This document shows positions 9,832 through 19,272 of a stretch of 64,000 bases of DNA, one piece after another. The DNA comes from Streptomyces sp. ST2-7A (lineage in GTDB: Bacteria; Actinomycetota; Actinomycetes; Streptomycetales; Streptomycetaceae), in the NCBI RefSeq assembly GCF_021390475.1, contig NZ_JAJUWS010000008.1, positions 62,001-126,000 on the forward strand. The letters are read 5' to 3'. The notes beneath the pieces are model-generated. The model saw nothing but the letters and a program-made list of their open reading frames with translations. It ran no database searches and was not told the origin of the DNA. A program made the translations under genes and the position numbers. How positions within the stretch are numbered: position 1 is the first letter of the stretch; each line of letters opens with the position of its first letter.

Positions 9832-10094
9832 GCGGGGTGTCGACCGTTCTGCTGTGGAGGGTGGGATCCCGCCGGGGCGCGGGACGGTGGGGGAAGCGGC
9901 ACGGGCGCCGGGAGGGGGCTCCCGACGCCCGCGCGACGGATCGGAGTTCCGGCGCGCGCACCGGGCGGTCGGGGTCGGTGGGGCGCCCGGAGCGGAACCG
10001 TTGTGAGCGTAGCGTGACATCCGGGTGGCGGTGCGCATATGGAGGGGGATCGGGGATGCGCAGATACGTTCCGAGGGACGCACCGTGGTGTGAC

Positions 10095-11432
10095 TTACCT
10101 ACCGTCCGGTGGCTCCCCGCCCGGTCTCTCGGGTTTCCCGTCCCCACTCCCGGTGCCGTTTCGGAAGGTGGAGCGGAACCACCGTCCGCGCACTTGTTCG
10201 GCGAAGCCCAGGGCTCCGAGTTCCAGGAGGCGCGCCAGGGTCTCGCGTTCCCCGGCGCACGCCCCCACCGCCACCCGGTGGGGCTCCACCCCCGGCGGGC
10301 CCGGCAGCGCCTCCAGCACCCGTTCCGCCCCGGGTGTCAACACTCGACGGGGAACCACGGGACCCGCGGTCGTTCCGTGGACCACGTCGTCGGACGGAAC
10401 CCCTTCGGTCCCACCCGCGGTTCCCCCGATCGGCCCGACCAACTCGAGGATCTCCTCGACACCGCCCACCAGCACGGCCTCCTCGCGGAGCAACCGGTGC
10501 ACGCCCCGGGAGTGCGTGGAATAGACCGACCCGGGCACACCCATCACCGCGCGCCCCACGTCCGCCGCCCGGCGCGCCGTGGACAACGCGCCGCTGCGCA
10601 CGGCGGCCTCGATGACCACCGTCCCCCTGGTGAGCGCCGCCAGCACGCGGTTGCGTGTGAGGAACCGTCCCCGGGTGGGCCGCAGACCCGGCGGCAACTC
10701 GGCCACCACCAGCCCCTGCTCCGTGATCCGGCGCAACAAATCGGCGTGCGAGGCCGGGTAGGGCACGTCGACCCCGCAGGCCAACACCGCGACCGTCGCC
10801 CCACCGACCGCCAACGCCCCCCGGTGCGCGGCACCGTCGATACCGAGCGCACCCCCGGAAACGACCGTCCAACCGTGTTCGGCCAGCCCCGCTCCCAGAT
10901 CCGCCGCCACGTGGGCCCCGTAGTCGGTGCACGCCCGGGCCCCGACCACGGCCACCGATCGGACCGCCAGCAGCCGCAGCGAGGGGCCTCCGCGCACCCA
11001 CAGTCCCACCGGGCGACCGTCGCCCAGGTCGTTCAGTTGGGCGGGCCACTCCGTGTCGCCGGGACAGACGAACCGGGCCCCCATCCTTTCCGCCGCCCAC
11101 AGATCGCGTTCCGGCAACGCGTCGCGGTACCTCAACCGCAGACCGGCCCAGCGTTCCGCGCCCACGCCCGGTGGCGGCCGGTCCTCCCGCAGATCGGCGC
11201 ACACACCCATCGCGCCCACTTCGGAGAGTCGTCGGCCGAGGACCGTGTCGCCGGGCTCGATCACCCGGCACAGACGGGCTCTGGCCAACCGTTCCGTCTC
11301 CGACGGCCGCCCCTCGCCGGGTTCGGGAAGCGGATCCCGACAGTCGCCGTCGAGTTGCTTTCCCGAGGGGGAGGGCCGTTCCCCGTCGGGTTCCCGTTTC
11401 CTCCGCGCGGCGGCGCGGTCCACCCCGTTCAC
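10095..11432 (-). CDS. dprA: DNA-processing protein DprA
   Basis: Single-strand DNA-binding Rossmann-like protein that loads RecA onto incoming DNA. The core has [50 protein letters not shown] and [16 protein letters not shown], all canonical DprA motifs, followed by a C-terminal winged-helix-like segment. At 445 residues it is longer than average because of a hydrophilic N-terminus and linker. The GTG start at 11432 overlaps the stop of the upstream comM/yifB-like gene by 4 nt (GTGA). It forms the operon yraN-yifB-dprA. Confidence 0.93.
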   Translation of the reverse strand: MNGVDRAAARRKREPDGERPSPSGKQLDGDCRDPLPEPGEGRPSETERLARARLCRVIEPGDTVLGRRLSEVGAMGVCADLREDRPPPGVGAERWAGLRLRYRDALPERDLWAAERMGARFVCPGDTEWPAQLNDLGDGRPVGLWVRGGPSLRLLAVRSVAVVGARACTDYGAHVAADLGAGLAEHGWTVVSGGALGIDGAAHRGALAVGGATVAVLACGVDVPYPASHADLLRRITEQGLVVAELPPGLRPTRGRFLTRNRVLAALTRGTVVIEAAVRSGALSTARRAADVGRAVMGVPGSVYSTHSRGVHRLLREEAVLVGGVEEILELVGPIGGTAGGTEGVPSDDVVHGTTAGPVVPRRVLTPGAERVLEALPGPPGVEPHRVAVGACAGERETLARLLELGALGFAEQVRGRWFRSTFRNGTGSGDGKPERPGGEPPDGR

Positions 11433-13003
11433 GCCGGGCCGCCGACGAAACCGGCACCCCGGGGCACACCGGTGCGCAGCGCCAAAGCGGTGTCCACGTC
11501 CTCCGCCGAGGGACGATCCCGTCCCGCGAGGTCGGCCACGGTCCACGCCACCCGCAGCACCCGGTCCAAACCCCGGGCGGTGAGCAATCCGCGCTCCAGG
11601 TCCCGCTCCGCACGCTCCAACGCCGCGGGACCGGGTGACCACCGCCCCCGCAGCTCATGGCCCGGCACTTCGCCGTTGACCCGCCACGGTGTCTCCCGCC
11701 AGCGGCGTTCGGCCCGTTGCCGGGCCCCGAGCACCCGATGGGCGACCACTTCCGTGGACTCCCCGGATCCCGGTGCGGCCAACAGTTCCGCCCGACCGAC
11801 GGGCTCCACCGGCACCCGCAGATCCATCCGGTCCATCAGTGGGCCCGACAACCGGGCCCGGTAACGACGCACCACCGCCGGCGGACACTCGCATCCACCG
11901 GCGGCACCGCCGTGTCGCCCGCACGGGCACGGGTTGGCGGCCATCACCAGCAGGAACCGCGCGGGCAGGGTCATCATCCCCGCCGAACGGGCGATCACGA
12001 CGCGTCCGGACTCGAGAGGCTGTCGCAGGGCGTCCAGCACCCGGCCGCTCATCTCCGCCGCCTCGTCGATGAACAGCACGCCGCGGTGGGCCATGGACAC
12101 CGCTCCGGGACGGGGCAGACCCGTGCCACCTCCCACCAGGGCGGCCATGGAGGCCGAGTGGTGCGGAGCGCAGTACGGCGGGCGCTCCACCAGGGGGCGT
12201 CCCGCCGGCAGCGACCCGTCGATGGAGTGCACCGCCGTGACCTCCAGGGACTCACGGCGGGTCAAGGGCGGCAGCAGACCCGGCAGACGCTCGGCGAGCA
12301 TCGTCTTGCCGGCTCCGGGCGCACCGCGCAGGAAGAGATGGTGACATCCGGCGGCGGCCACCTCCAGCGCGTGCCGGGCCACCCGCTGCCCCGCCACGTC
12401 CGCCAGGTCCGGCTGTCGCTCGGCGGGCGGTGCCCCGGGGTCGGGCCCGGGCTTACCGGGAAGTTGATCCGGCTCCTCCTCGGGAACCGGCTCGCCGTTC
12501 AGCACCGCGATCAACTGGCGCAGGCTGCGGACCCCGAGCACCGCCATCTCGGGCACCAGTGCCGCCTCCGCCGCCGTGGACTCGGCGACCACCACCCGGC
12601 GGTACCCCGCGGCCGCCGCGGCCAGGACGGCGGGCAACACCCCGCGCACCGGGCGCACCCGGCCGTCCAGCCCCAACTCACCGAACATGACCATGTCGTC
12701 CACCGAGGCCGGATCCATCCGCTCGGCCGCCGCGAGCACCCCGGCGGCGATCGCGAGGTCGAATCCGCTCCCGGACTTGGGCACCGTCGCGGGGCTGAGG
12801 CCCACGGTGAGCTTGCGTTGCGGCCAGGGAACCCCGGAGTTCACCACCGCCGAGCGCACCCGCTCGCGACTCTCGCTCAGGGATTTGTCGGCCAGACCGA
12901 CCAGCGAGAACGCCGGAACCCCGGCCTCCAGGTCCGCCTGGACCTCCACCACCACCCCTTCCACACCCTGCAACGAGACCGATCGGGTACGGGCGAACGC
13001 CAT
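11429..13003 (-). CDS. YifB/ComM family Mg-chelatase-like AAA+ ATPase
   Basis: A 524-residue hexameric AAA+ helicase-like protein. ComM of Vibrio drives branch migration in natural transformation. The N-terminal domain is VEVQADLEAGVPAFSLVGLADKSLSESRERVR. Walker A is GAPGAGKTML and the Walker B region is GVLFIDEAAEM. The C-terminal Mg-chelatase-like part contains RYRARLSGPLMDRMDLRV. The start [12 protein letters not shown] at 13003 shares one base with the yraN stop, and its own stop overlaps dprA. This tight yraN-comM-dprA cluster is the standard actinobacterial arrangement. Confidence 0.93.
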   Translation of the reverse strand: MAFARTRSVSLQGVEGVVVEVQADLEAGVPAFSLVGLADKSLSESRERVRSAVVNSGVPWPQRKLTVGLSPATVPKSGSGFDLAIAAGVLAAAERMDPASVDDMVMFGELGLDGRVRPVRGVLPAVLAAAAAGYRRVVVAESTAAEAALVPEMAVLGVRSLRQLIAVLNGEPVPEEEPDQLPGKPGPDPGAPPAERQPDLADVAGQRVARHALEVAAAGCHHLFLRGAPGAGKTMLAERLPGLLPPLTRRESLEVTAVHSIDGSLPAGRPLVERPPYCAPHHSASMAALVGGGTGLPRPGAVSMAHRGVLFIDEAAEMSGRVLDALRQPLESGRVVIARSAGMMTLPARFLLVMAANPCPCGRHGGAAGGCECPPAVVRRYRARLSGPLMDRMDLRVPVEPVGRAELLAAPGSGESTEVVAHRVLGARQRAERRWRETPWRVNGEVPGHELRGRWSPGPAALERAERDLERGLLTARGLDRVLRVAWTVADLAGRDRPSAEDVDTALALRTGVPRGAGFVGGPA

Positions 13004-13398
13004 CACGCCACCCCCCGCACATGCTCCAGCACCGGGGCACCGCGACGGGGGATCAGCACCCCGATGAGGTCCAACCGGACACCGCCCGCCGGCGGCGTGC
13101 CGTGTTCGGGCAGCCACCGCTCGGCCATCCACCGCTCCGCCAGGTCACGCAGGCGGGCGGTCTGTCGGCGGCCCAGCCCCGCCAGAGGAACCTGGAAGCC
13201 GCCGGCCCGGCGGGTTTTCACCTCGCAGATCACCAGGGTGCCCGGGGCGCGAAAACCCTCGGCGGGCTCGAGGGCGACGATGTCGATCTCGCCCCATCGA
13301 CATCGCCAGTTCCGCTCCAGCACCCGGACCCCCGTCAGCATCAGCCGTCGTGTCGCCACGTTCTCGCCGTACCGACCGATCGCCCTGCGTCGATCCAT
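13003..13398 (-). CDS. yraN: UPF0102/YraN family endonuclease-like protein
   Basis: A 131-residue small nuclease-fold protein of unknown role. The restriction-endonuclease-like core is [38 protein letters not shown], followed by VICEVKTRR; the E...GEIDIV...EVK residues match the PD-(D/E)XK pattern. The start [12 protein letters not shown] at 13398 is chosen by homology. It is the first gene of the minus-strand yraN-comM-dprA run, possibly linked to DNA uptake or recombination. About 900 bp without a recognisable gene lie upstream. Confidence 0.9.
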   Translation of the reverse strand: MDRRRAIGRYGENVATRRLMLTGVRVLERNWRCRWGEIDIVALEPAEGFRAPGTLVICEVKTRRAGGFQVPLAGLGRRQTARLRDLAERWMAERWLPEHGTPPAGGVRLDLIGVLIPRRGAPVLEHVRGVA

Positions 13399-14073
13399 TC
13401 CGATCGCCTCCCAGTCGTTCTCGTGTGCCGCCCCGTGTCGGTCTGGTTTCCGTCGATCCGGAGCGGGGCGACTTCCGATCGCCCTTCGCCCCCGGTCGGC
13501 GTGACGGTTCGACCACCGACTCCGTACGTCGACCGGGAGTGACGGGACGGTGCCACGGTGCCGGGAGACAGGGACGTTCGCCGGTGGCGCGGTCATTTCT
13601 GTGGACGGACCCGTGGTTGTGGAGAACTTCGTCACCCCAGGGGGTGAAACACCGGTCACAGCCGTGCCGATCGGCCCCGTGAGGTGTCCGACAAGTGGGC
13701 TCCGGGAGAGGCGGACCCGGTCGATCGGCGGGCGACGGAAGTCGGTGGGGGAGGTGGTGGTTCCCGAGGAGGAGAGACGTCACCGTTCGATGGCCGAGCC
13801 GGTTGCCCGGGCAACCGGTTCGGCTCCGGGGCCGGGGATTGGAGGGCCGGAAAGCGCAGGGGCTCCGGAGACCCACCCGTGAACGGCGAAGTCGGAAGGA
13901 GAGCGGGAAGCGGTCGGGAAGGGAGGGAAAGAGGGCCCGCGACCTCCGGCGCCGGGGAACTCTCCCCTCTTCCCACCGGGACGGGGCCCGGTGGGAAGAG
14001 GGAATCGCACGGACGGTCCCCTTCCACCCTCCCCGGCGGAAGGACGCGGGGTCGCCCGGTGGTTTCCCGGTCC
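13399..14073. other. long intergenic stretch without a recognisable gene
   Basis: With the promoter region that follows, about 900 bp separate yraN from rpsB. Open frames here have no convincing domain or codon pattern. Visible structure: a perfect 20-bp palindrome at 13799-13818 and a strong hairpin at 13965-14002. In other actinobacteria the M23 peptidase gene normally borders rpsB here; in this window it is at 7193. The stretch therefore coincides with the right edge of the proposed inversion. Confidence 0.6.
13965..14002 (+). terminator. hairpin upstream of the rpsB promoter
   Basis: CCCTCTTCCCACCGGG (13965-13980) and CCCGGTGGGAAGAGGG (13987-14002) pair perfectly over 16 bp around a 6-nt loop. 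It has terminator strength but no recognised gene ends in front of it, so it may be an orphan terminator left by rearrangement or the end of an unrecognised transcript. Confidence 0.5.
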
Positions 14074-14102
14074 CTTACACTTCTCGTGGCGATTCGGATA
14101 CT
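14074..14102 (+). promoter_or_regulatory. candidate rpsB promoter
   Basis: CTTACA at 14074-14079 and GATACT at 14097-14102 are separated by 17 bp, each matching 4 of 6 bases of the vegetative -35/-10 consensus. The predicted leader to the rpsB ATG is about 190 nt. Inferred by eye only. Confidence 0.4.
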
Positions 14103-14301
14103 CGAATCGACCTCGCATGTCCCGCCGGTGGCGCTCCGGGGTTCCGTCCCCGCGCCCGACCGGCCGCGTCTCTCGGTCCGTGGGCTCCGGACGATCGGTG
14201 ATCGATCCCCGATACGGCCCCCGGTGGACGCGGGTGGGCATCAGGGGCGCGGGCCGCCGGTCCGTGCCGACAACCGAGTATTTCCTTGAAGGAGAACGGC
14301 C

Positions 14302-15282
14302 ATGGCCGTCGTCACGATGCGGGAGCTGCTGGAGAGCGGCGTCCACTTCGGGCACCAGACCCGTCGCTGGAACCCGAAGATGAAGCGCTTCATCTTCACC
14401 GAGCGCAACGGCATCTACATCATCGACCTGCTGCAGTCGCTGTCCTACATCGACCGCGCCTACGAGTTCGTCAGGGAGACCGTCGCCCACGGCGGCACCG
14501 TGATGTTCGTCGGTACCAAGAAGCAGGCGCAGCAGGCCATCGCCGAGCAGGCCGGCCGGGTCGGCATGCCCTACGTCAACCAGCGCTGGCTGGGCGGCAT
14601 GCTCACCAACTTCTCGACCGTGCACAAGCGGCTCCAGCGCCTCAAGGAGCTGGAGCAGATCGACTTCGAGGACGTGGCCGCCTCCGGCCTCACCAAGAAG
14701 GAGCTGCTTGTCCTCTCCCGCGAGAAGGCCAAGCTGGAGAAGACCCTCGGCGGTATCCGCGACATGCAGAAGGTGCCCAGCGCCGTCTGGATCGTGGACA
14801 CCAAGAAGGAGCAGATCGCCGTCGGCGAGGCCCGCAAGCTCAACATCCCGGTCGTCGCGATCCTCGACACCAACTGCGACCCCGACGAGGTCGACTACAA
14901 GATTCCCGGCAACGACGACGCCATCCGTTCGGTCACCCTGCTGACCCGGGTGATCGCCGACGGTGTCGCCGAGGGTCTGATGGCCCGTTCCGGTGCCGCC
15001 GGCGCCAAGGAGAGCGACAAGCCCGCCGGTGAGCCGCTGCCCGAGTGGGAGCGGGAGCTGCTGGAGGGCGCGGAGGCCAAGGCCGCCGAGGTCGCGCCGA
15101 CCGCCGAGGCCGTCGCCGCCGCGGACGCCGCCGACCCGCAGGCCCCGGCCACCGCCGTCGAGCCCGCTGTCGAGACGGAGCCCGCCGCCGAGGTCGCCCC
15201 GGAGACCGAGGCCGCTCCGGAGACCGAGGCCGCCCCGGCCGCCGAGTCCCCGGCCGCCGAGTCCCCGGCCGACCAGGCCTGA
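14302..15282 (+). CDS. rpsB: 30S ribosomal protein S2
   Basis: A 326-residue ribosomal protein S2. The core is canonical: [38 protein letters not shown] at the start, then [24 protein letters not shown] and [28 protein letters not shown]. The last about 80 residues are an Ala/Glu/Pro-rich acidic tail with repeated [16 protein letters not shown] units, longer than in most bacteria but common in Streptomyces. A ribosome-binding sequence (AAGGAGAA) precedes the ATG. It is followed by a very strong hairpin and then tsf. Confidence 0.97.
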   Translation: MAVVTMRELLESGVHFGHQTRRWNPKMKRFIFTERNGIYIIDLLQSLSYIDRAYEFVRETVAHGGTVMFVGTKKQAQQAIAEQAGRVGMPYVNQRWLGGMLTNFSTVHKRLQRLKELEQIDFEDVAASGLTKKELLVLSREKAKLEKTLGGIRDMQKVPSAVWIVDTKKEQIAVGEARKLNIPVVAILDTNCDPDEVDYKIPGNDDAIRSVTLLTRVIADGVAEGLMARSGAAGAKESDKPAGEPLPEWERELLEGAEAKAAEVAPTAEAVAAADAADPQAPATAVEPAVETEPAAEVAPETEAAPETEAAPAAESPAAESPADQA

Positions 15283-15299
15283 TCGGACCGATCGCCACC

Positions 15300-15351
15300 C
15301 GCCCGGGAACGGCGGGCGGGGGCACGTGCCCCCGCCCGCCGTTCCCGGGCG
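15300..15351 (+). terminator. 52-bp perfect palindrome between rpsB and tsf
   Basis: Arms 15300-15325 and 15326-15351 are exact reverse complements (26 bp each, centre CACGTG). Its place 18 nt after the rpsB stop suggests a terminator/attenuator that lets the two translation genes be expressed at different levels, or mRNA-end protection. Confidence 0.7.
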
Positions 15352-15393
15352 CGATCCCACCCACCGACATCCCGGGAAGAGAATCACACCACC

Positions 15394-16230
15394 ATGGCGA
15401 ACTTCACCGCCGCCGACGTCAAGAAGCTCCGTGAGCTGACCGGCGCCGGCATGATGGATTGCAAGAAGGCCCTGACCGAGGCCGAGGGTGACGTCGAGAA
15501 GGCCGTCGAGATCCTCCGGGTCAAGGGGCAGAAGGGCGTCGCCAAGCGCGAGAGCCGCACCGCCGAGAACGGCGCCGTGGTAGCTCTCCTGGCCGACGAC
15601 AACACCTCCGGTGTACTGGTCGAGCTCAAGTGCGAGACCGACTTCGTCGCCAAGGGCGAGAAGTTCCAGGCCGTCGCCGGCACCATCGCCGAGCACGTCG
15701 CCTCCGCGGCGCCCGCCGACATCGAGGCCCTGCTCTCCTCCGAGATCGAGGACGGCAAGACCGTTCGCGCCTACGTGGACGAGGCCAACGCCACCCTCGG
15801 TGAGAAGATCGTGCTGGACCGCTTCGCCCGCTTCACGGGTGGTTACGTGGGCTCCTACCTGCACCGCACCAATCCCGACCTGCCCCCGCAGGTCGGGGTG
15901 CTGGTCGAGCTGGACAAGCCCGAGGCCGGTGTCGCCAAGGACGTGGCGCAGCACATCGCCGCCTTCGCCCCGAAGTTCCTCACCCGTGAGGACGTTCCGG
16001 CCGAGACCGTGGAGAACGAGCGTCGCGTCGCCGAGGCCACCGCGCGCGAGGAGGGCAAGCCCGAGGCCGCCCTGCCGAAGATCGTCGAGGGTCGGGTGAA
16101 CGGCTTCTTCAAGGAGAACACCCTCCTGGACCAGCCCTTCGCCAAGGACAACAAGAAGACCGTGCGCAAGGTGCTCGAGGAGGCCGGCGTCACTCTGAAG
16201 GGCTTCGCCCGCTTCCGCGTCGGCGCCTGA
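15394..16230 (+). CDS. tsf: elongation factor Ts
   Basis: Guanine-nucleotide exchange factor for EF-Tu, 278 residues. The UBA-like N-terminus [27 protein letters not shown] is diagnostic, and [17 protein letters not shown] is the second family signature. The dimerisation/coiled region and the C-terminal [10 protein letters not shown] follow. A GGAAGAGAA purine run lies upstream of the ATG. It lies in the conserved rpsB-tsf-pyrH-frr-cdsA order, though hairpins on both sides suggest several transcripts. Confidence 0.97.
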   Translation: MANFTAADVKKLRELTGAGMMDCKKALTEAEGDVEKAVEILRVKGQKGVAKRESRTAENGAVVALLADDNTSGVLVELKCETDFVAKGEKFQAVAGTIAEHVASAAPADIEALLSSEIEDGKTVRAYVDEANATLGEKIVLDRFARFTGGYVGSYLHRTNPDLPPQVGVLVELDKPEAGVAKDVAQHIAAFAPKFLTREDVPAETVENERRVAEATAREEGKPEAALPKIVEGRVNGFFKENTLLDQPFAKDNKKTVRKVLEEAGVTLKGFARFRVGA

Positions 16231-16444
16231 CCCGACGCGCGAGCGTTCGACGGTCGGCCGCGCCCGGGCGCCCGGACCGCTATTGTCGGGCGTGCCGCGG
16301 TCCGGCCCGGAGCATCCTCCGGACGGGACCCCCGAGGGACCCGCGGCGCGGCGTCCGACACCGGCGTCGTATCCGGAATCATCCGGATGCCGTGGCCCGT
16401 GCCGGCCGTCCGGACGCGGACCGGATCACGCAGTCGTGAGCAGG

Positions 16445-16492
16445 AGGCCATTGCCGAGCCAGGGAACCGCAGGGGTCCACCGGCAATGGCCT
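16445..16492 (+). terminator. hairpin in the pyrH leader (terminator or attenuator)
   Basis: AGGCCATTGCCG (16445-16456) and CGGCAATGGCCT (16481-16492) are perfect 12-bp arms with a 24-nt loop, followed by CTTTC. It ends only 26 nt before the pyrH ATG, so if it terminates transcription it must act on the pyrH transcript itself. Confidence 0.55.
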
Positions 16493-16518
16493 CTTTCGCA
16501 TGTGCACCAGGAGAGCCC

Positions 16519-17286
16519 ATGAACGAAGACGCCCCCACATCGAGGACGGACCATCGACCCGGCCGCCCCTCCCGCTTCCTGCTGAAGCTTTCCGGAGAGG
16601 CTTTCGCCGGAGGTGGAGGACTCGGTGTCGACCCGGACGTCGTCCACAAGATCGCCCGGGAGATCGCCGCCGTTGTACGGGAGGGGGCGCAGATCGCCGT
16701 CGTGCTCGGCGGTGGCAACTTCTTCCGCGGCGCACAGCTCCAACAGCGCGGCATGGACCGGGCCCGTTCCGATTACATGGGCATGCTCGGCACCGTCATG
16801 AACTGCCTCGCCCTCCAGGACTTCCTGGAGAAGGAGGACATCGACTCCCGGGTGCAGACCGCGATCACGATGGGGCAGGTCGCCGAGCCCTACATCCCGC
16901 TCCGGGCCATTCGCCACATGGAGAAGGGCCGGGTCGTGATCTTCGGCGCCGGCATGGGCATGCCCTACTTCTCCACCGACACCACCGCGGCCCAGCGCGC
17001 CCTGGAGATCCACGCGGAGGCGCTCCTGATGGGCAAGAACGGTGTGGACGGCGTCTACGACTCCGACCCGGCGAAGAACCCCGAGGCGGTCCGCTTCGAC
17101 GCCCTCGACTACAGCGAGGTCATCACCCGCGATCTCCGGGTCGCCGACTCCACCGCCATCACGCTCTGCCGTGACAACAGCCTGCCGATCCTCGTCTTCG
17201 AACTCCTCGTGGAGGGCAACATCGCCCGGGCGGTCCGGGGTGAGAAGATCGGCACACTCGTGAACAGTCAGGGCCGGCGGGCCTGA
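16519..17286 (+). CDS. pyrH: uridylate kinase
   Basis: UMP kinase converting UMP to UDP in pyrimidine nucleotide synthesis, 255 residues of the amino-acid-kinase fold. Visible motifs: [12 protein letters not shown] (phosphate binding), [53 protein letters not shown] and [15 protein letters not shown]. The ATG at 16519 has AGGAGAG just upstream. A hairpin lies directly before the start, suggesting control at the leader. It is followed after 35 bp by frr. Confidence 0.96.
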   Translation: MNEDAPTSRTDHRPGRPSRFLLKLSGEAFAGGGGLGVDPDVVHKIAREIAAVVREGAQIAVVLGGGNFFRGAQLQQRGMDRARSDYMGMLGTVMNCLALQDFLEKEDIDSRVQTAITMGQVAEPYIPLRAIRHMEKGRVVIFGAGMGMPYFSTDTTAAQRALEIHAEALLMGKNGVDGVYDSDPAKNPEAVRFDALDYSEVITRDLRVADSTAITLCRDNSLPILVFELLVEGNIARAVRGEKIGTLVNSQGRRA

Positions 17287-17321
17287 ACGGCCCGCTTCAC
17301 ACACCGAATCAGGAGTACGTG

Positions 17322-17879
17322 GTGATCGAAGAAGCTCTCCTCGAGGCCGAGGAGAAGATGGAGAAGGCCGTGGTCGTGGCCAAGGACGACTTCGCCGCGA
17401 TCCGTACCGGTCGTGCGCACCCGGCCATGTTCAACAAGATCGTCGCCGACTACTACGGTGCGACGACCCCGATCAACCAGCTCGCGTCGTTCTCCGTGCC
17501 CGAGCCGCGCATGGCAGTGGTGACGCCTTTCGACAAGAGTGCCCTGCGCAACATCGAACAGGCGATCCGTGACTCCGACCTGGGAGTCAACCCGTCCAAC
17601 GACGGCAACATCATCCGGGTCGTCTTCCCCGAGCTGACCGGGGAACGGCGCCGCGAGTTCATCAAGGTCGCCCGCACCAAGGCCGAGGACGCGAAGATCT
17701 CCATCCGCGGCGTCCGGCGGAAGGCCAAGGAGATCATCGACCGGGCCGTCAAGGAGGGTGAGGTCGGCGAGGACGAGGGCCGACGAGGCGAGAAGGAACT
17801 CGACGACACCACCGCCAAGTACGTGACGCAGGTCGACGAACTGCTCAAGCACAAGGAAGCCGAACTCCTCGAGGTGTGA
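17322..17879 (+). CDS. frr: ribosome recycling factor
   Basis: A 185-residue factor that splits post-termination ribosomes with EF-G. Family blocks: [59 protein letters not shown] and the C-terminal helix [25 protein letters not shown]. Two tandem GTG codons occur; 17322 is preferred because AGGAG at 17311-17315 is 6 nt away, against 3 nt for 17319. It is followed by a GC hairpin and cdsA. Confidence 0.96.
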   Translation: MIEEALLEAEEKMEKAVVVAKDDFAAIRTGRAHPAMFNKIVADYYGATTPINQLASFSVPEPRMAVVTPFDKSALRNIEQAIRDSDLGVNPSNDGNIIRVVFPELTGERRREFIKVARTKAEDAKISIRGVRRKAKEIIDRAVKEGEVGEDEGRRGEKELDDTTAKYVTQVDELLKHKEAELLEV

Positions 17880-17900
17880 GGCGCGCCCGCGCCCGTACCA

Positions 17901-17929
17901 GCGCGCCCCCGGGTTCTCCCGGGGCGCGC
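17901..17929 (+). terminator. hairpin after frr
   Basis: GCGCGCCCCCGGG and CCCGGGGCGCGC pair around a TTCT loop with one bulged C. It lies about 20 nt after the frr stop and before cdsA. Confidence 0.5.
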
Positions 17930-17948
17930 ACGCGAACGGAAAGCACCG

Positions 17949-18986
17949 ATGAACGAGTCACCGCGATCGACCCCCGATCATCTCGTCCACTCCCCGGCGG
18001 AGGTCGGCGGAGAGCGGGGGGACGTGTCGCGGACTCGTCACATGCCGCACATCCCCCGTCCCGACCGGCCGGTGGACCCCGTCGGGAACCACCGAACCGA
18101 ACAGCGCGAGGAGCGTTCCGATGACCGGCACGGCCCCCCGGTGAGTCCCCCCGGCAACGGGACGCACCGCCGCAGGCGCGCCGGGCGCGACCTTCCCGCC
18201 GCCATCGGGGTCGGAGTGGGGTTGGGGGTCGTCATCATCGCGGCTCTCTTCCTGTACCGGCCCGCCTTCGTGGCGGTCGTGGCCGCGGCGGTCGTGGTCG
18301 GCGTGTGGGAGTTGGCCTCGCGGTTCTCGGAGGCGAAGGGCATTTCGGTGCCCCTGCCCCCGTTGGCCCTCGGCGGTGCCGCGATGGTGGCGGCCGGTTA
18401 CGCGGGGGGACCCCCCGCCGCCTGGTTGGCCGCCGCCGCCACGGCCCTGGCCGTGCCGGCCTGGCGGCTGTTGGGCCCGCCGGAGAACTACCTGCGGGAC
18501 GTGACCGCCGGCGTCTTCGCCGTCTTCTACGTTCCCTTTTTGGCGACTTTTGTCACCATGATGCTCGCCGCGGAGGACGGCGCGTGGCGGGTTCTGGTCT
18601 TCCTGCTCCTCACGGTGGTCAGCGACACCGGTGCCTACGCGGTGGGCTGGAAGTTCGGCCGCCGGCGTCTGGCGCCCCGCATCAGCCCGGGCAAGACCCG
18701 GGAGGGCCTGCTCGGCGCGGTGGCGGCGTCCGTGGTGACCGGCGCGTTGTGCATGGAGTTCCTGATCGACGGCGGGGTCTGGTGGCAGGGCATCCTGCTG
18801 GGTCTGGCCGTGGCGGCCAGTGCCACCCTCGGTGATCTGGGCGAATCCATGATCAAGCGGGACCTGGGAATCAAGGACATGGGCACCCTGCTGCCGGGGC
18901 ACGGCGGCATCATGGACCGTCTGGACTCGCTCCTGCCGACCGCCCCGGTGGTCTGGATCCTGCTGCTCGTCTTCGTCGGGTCCTGA
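17949..18986 (+). CDS. cdsA: phosphatidate cytidylyltransferase
   Basis: Makes CDP-diacylglycerol from phosphatidic acid and CTP, the branch point to all membrane phospholipids. A hydrophilic N-terminus of about 75 residues is followed by about 8 membrane segments. The CDS signature is unmistakable near the C-terminus: LGDLGESMIKRDLGIKDMG, then LPGHGGIMDRLDSLL. Length 345. The ATG at 17949 lies 69 bp after frr. In other actinobacteria rlmN follows directly; here the mobile element intervenes, leaving the original rlmN upstream region and first eight codons after cdsA. Confidence 0.94.
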   Translation: MNESPRSTPDHLVHSPAEVGGERGDVSRTRHMPHIPRPDRPVDPVGNHRTEQREERSDDRHGPPVSPPGNGTHRRRRAGRDLPAAIGVGVGLGVVIIAALFLYRPAFVAVVAAAVVVGVWELASRFSEAKGISVPLPPLALGGAAMVAAGYAGGPPAAWLAAAATALAVPAWRLLGPPENYLRDVTAGVFAVFYVPFLATFVTMMLAAEDGAWRVLVFLLLTVVSDTGAYAVGWKFGRRRLAPRISPGKTREGLLGAVAASVVTGALCMEFLIDGGVWWQGILLGLAVAASATLGDLGESMIKRDLGIKDMGTLLPGHGGIMDRLDSLLPTAPVVWILLLVFVGS

Positions 18987-19133
18987 GCCGCGCCGGTCCT
19001 CCCCGGGCCGGGGCGGGAGCGGGAACGGACCCCGGCGGAGTATCACCGGGGTCAGGTCGAGGACGTCCCCGGGGAAGCCGGTGACGAACGACACCCGGTG
19101 ACGCCGGAGGGCGTATCGCGGGGACCGGGGCAC

Positions 19134-19187
19134 TCGCGGATGATCTGCGACACTGGAGCGGTTATGCCTGCACCCGGAGAACTCACC
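19134..19187 (+). repeat. left attachment site (54-bp direct repeat) with rlmN start stub
   Basis: Identical over 54 bp to 29760-29813; the match stops at 19133/29759 and 19188/29814. It contains the rlmN ribosome-binding site (GGAG), the ATG at 19164 and the first eight codons (MPAPGELT). After the repeat the frame runs into element DNA, so this copy is a stub still attached to the original chromosomal upstream region. Confidence 0.95.
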
Positions 19188-19203
19188 CGGAGAGGGCAAC
19201 GAG

Positions 19204-19244
19204 AAGCCCCCCACCAGGACGTTTCCGTCTGGCAGGGGGCTTTG
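19204..19244. terminator. hairpin between attL and the integrase gene
   Basis: AAGCCCCC-CACCAGGACG and CGTCTGGCAGGGGGCTT pair with one bulge and one mismatch pair around a TTTC loop; TTTG follows on +. It would end transcription entering from the old rlmN promoter and also the minus-strand tra-rep-int operon. Confidence 0.65.
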
Positions 19245-19272
19245 TTCCGGGCCGTGGGCCGTCTGTGGGCCG

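Noticed and set aside
13550..13882. A 110-residue plus-strand open frame upstream of rpsB
   Set aside because: No recognisable domain, no ribosome-binding site and biased composition; kept only as part of the gene-free interval.
19134..19187. tRNA gene as the integration target
   Set aside because: The repeat was examined for a tRNA 3' end, the usual AICE target, but it has no cloverleaf or T-loop sequence; it matches the rlmN start instead.
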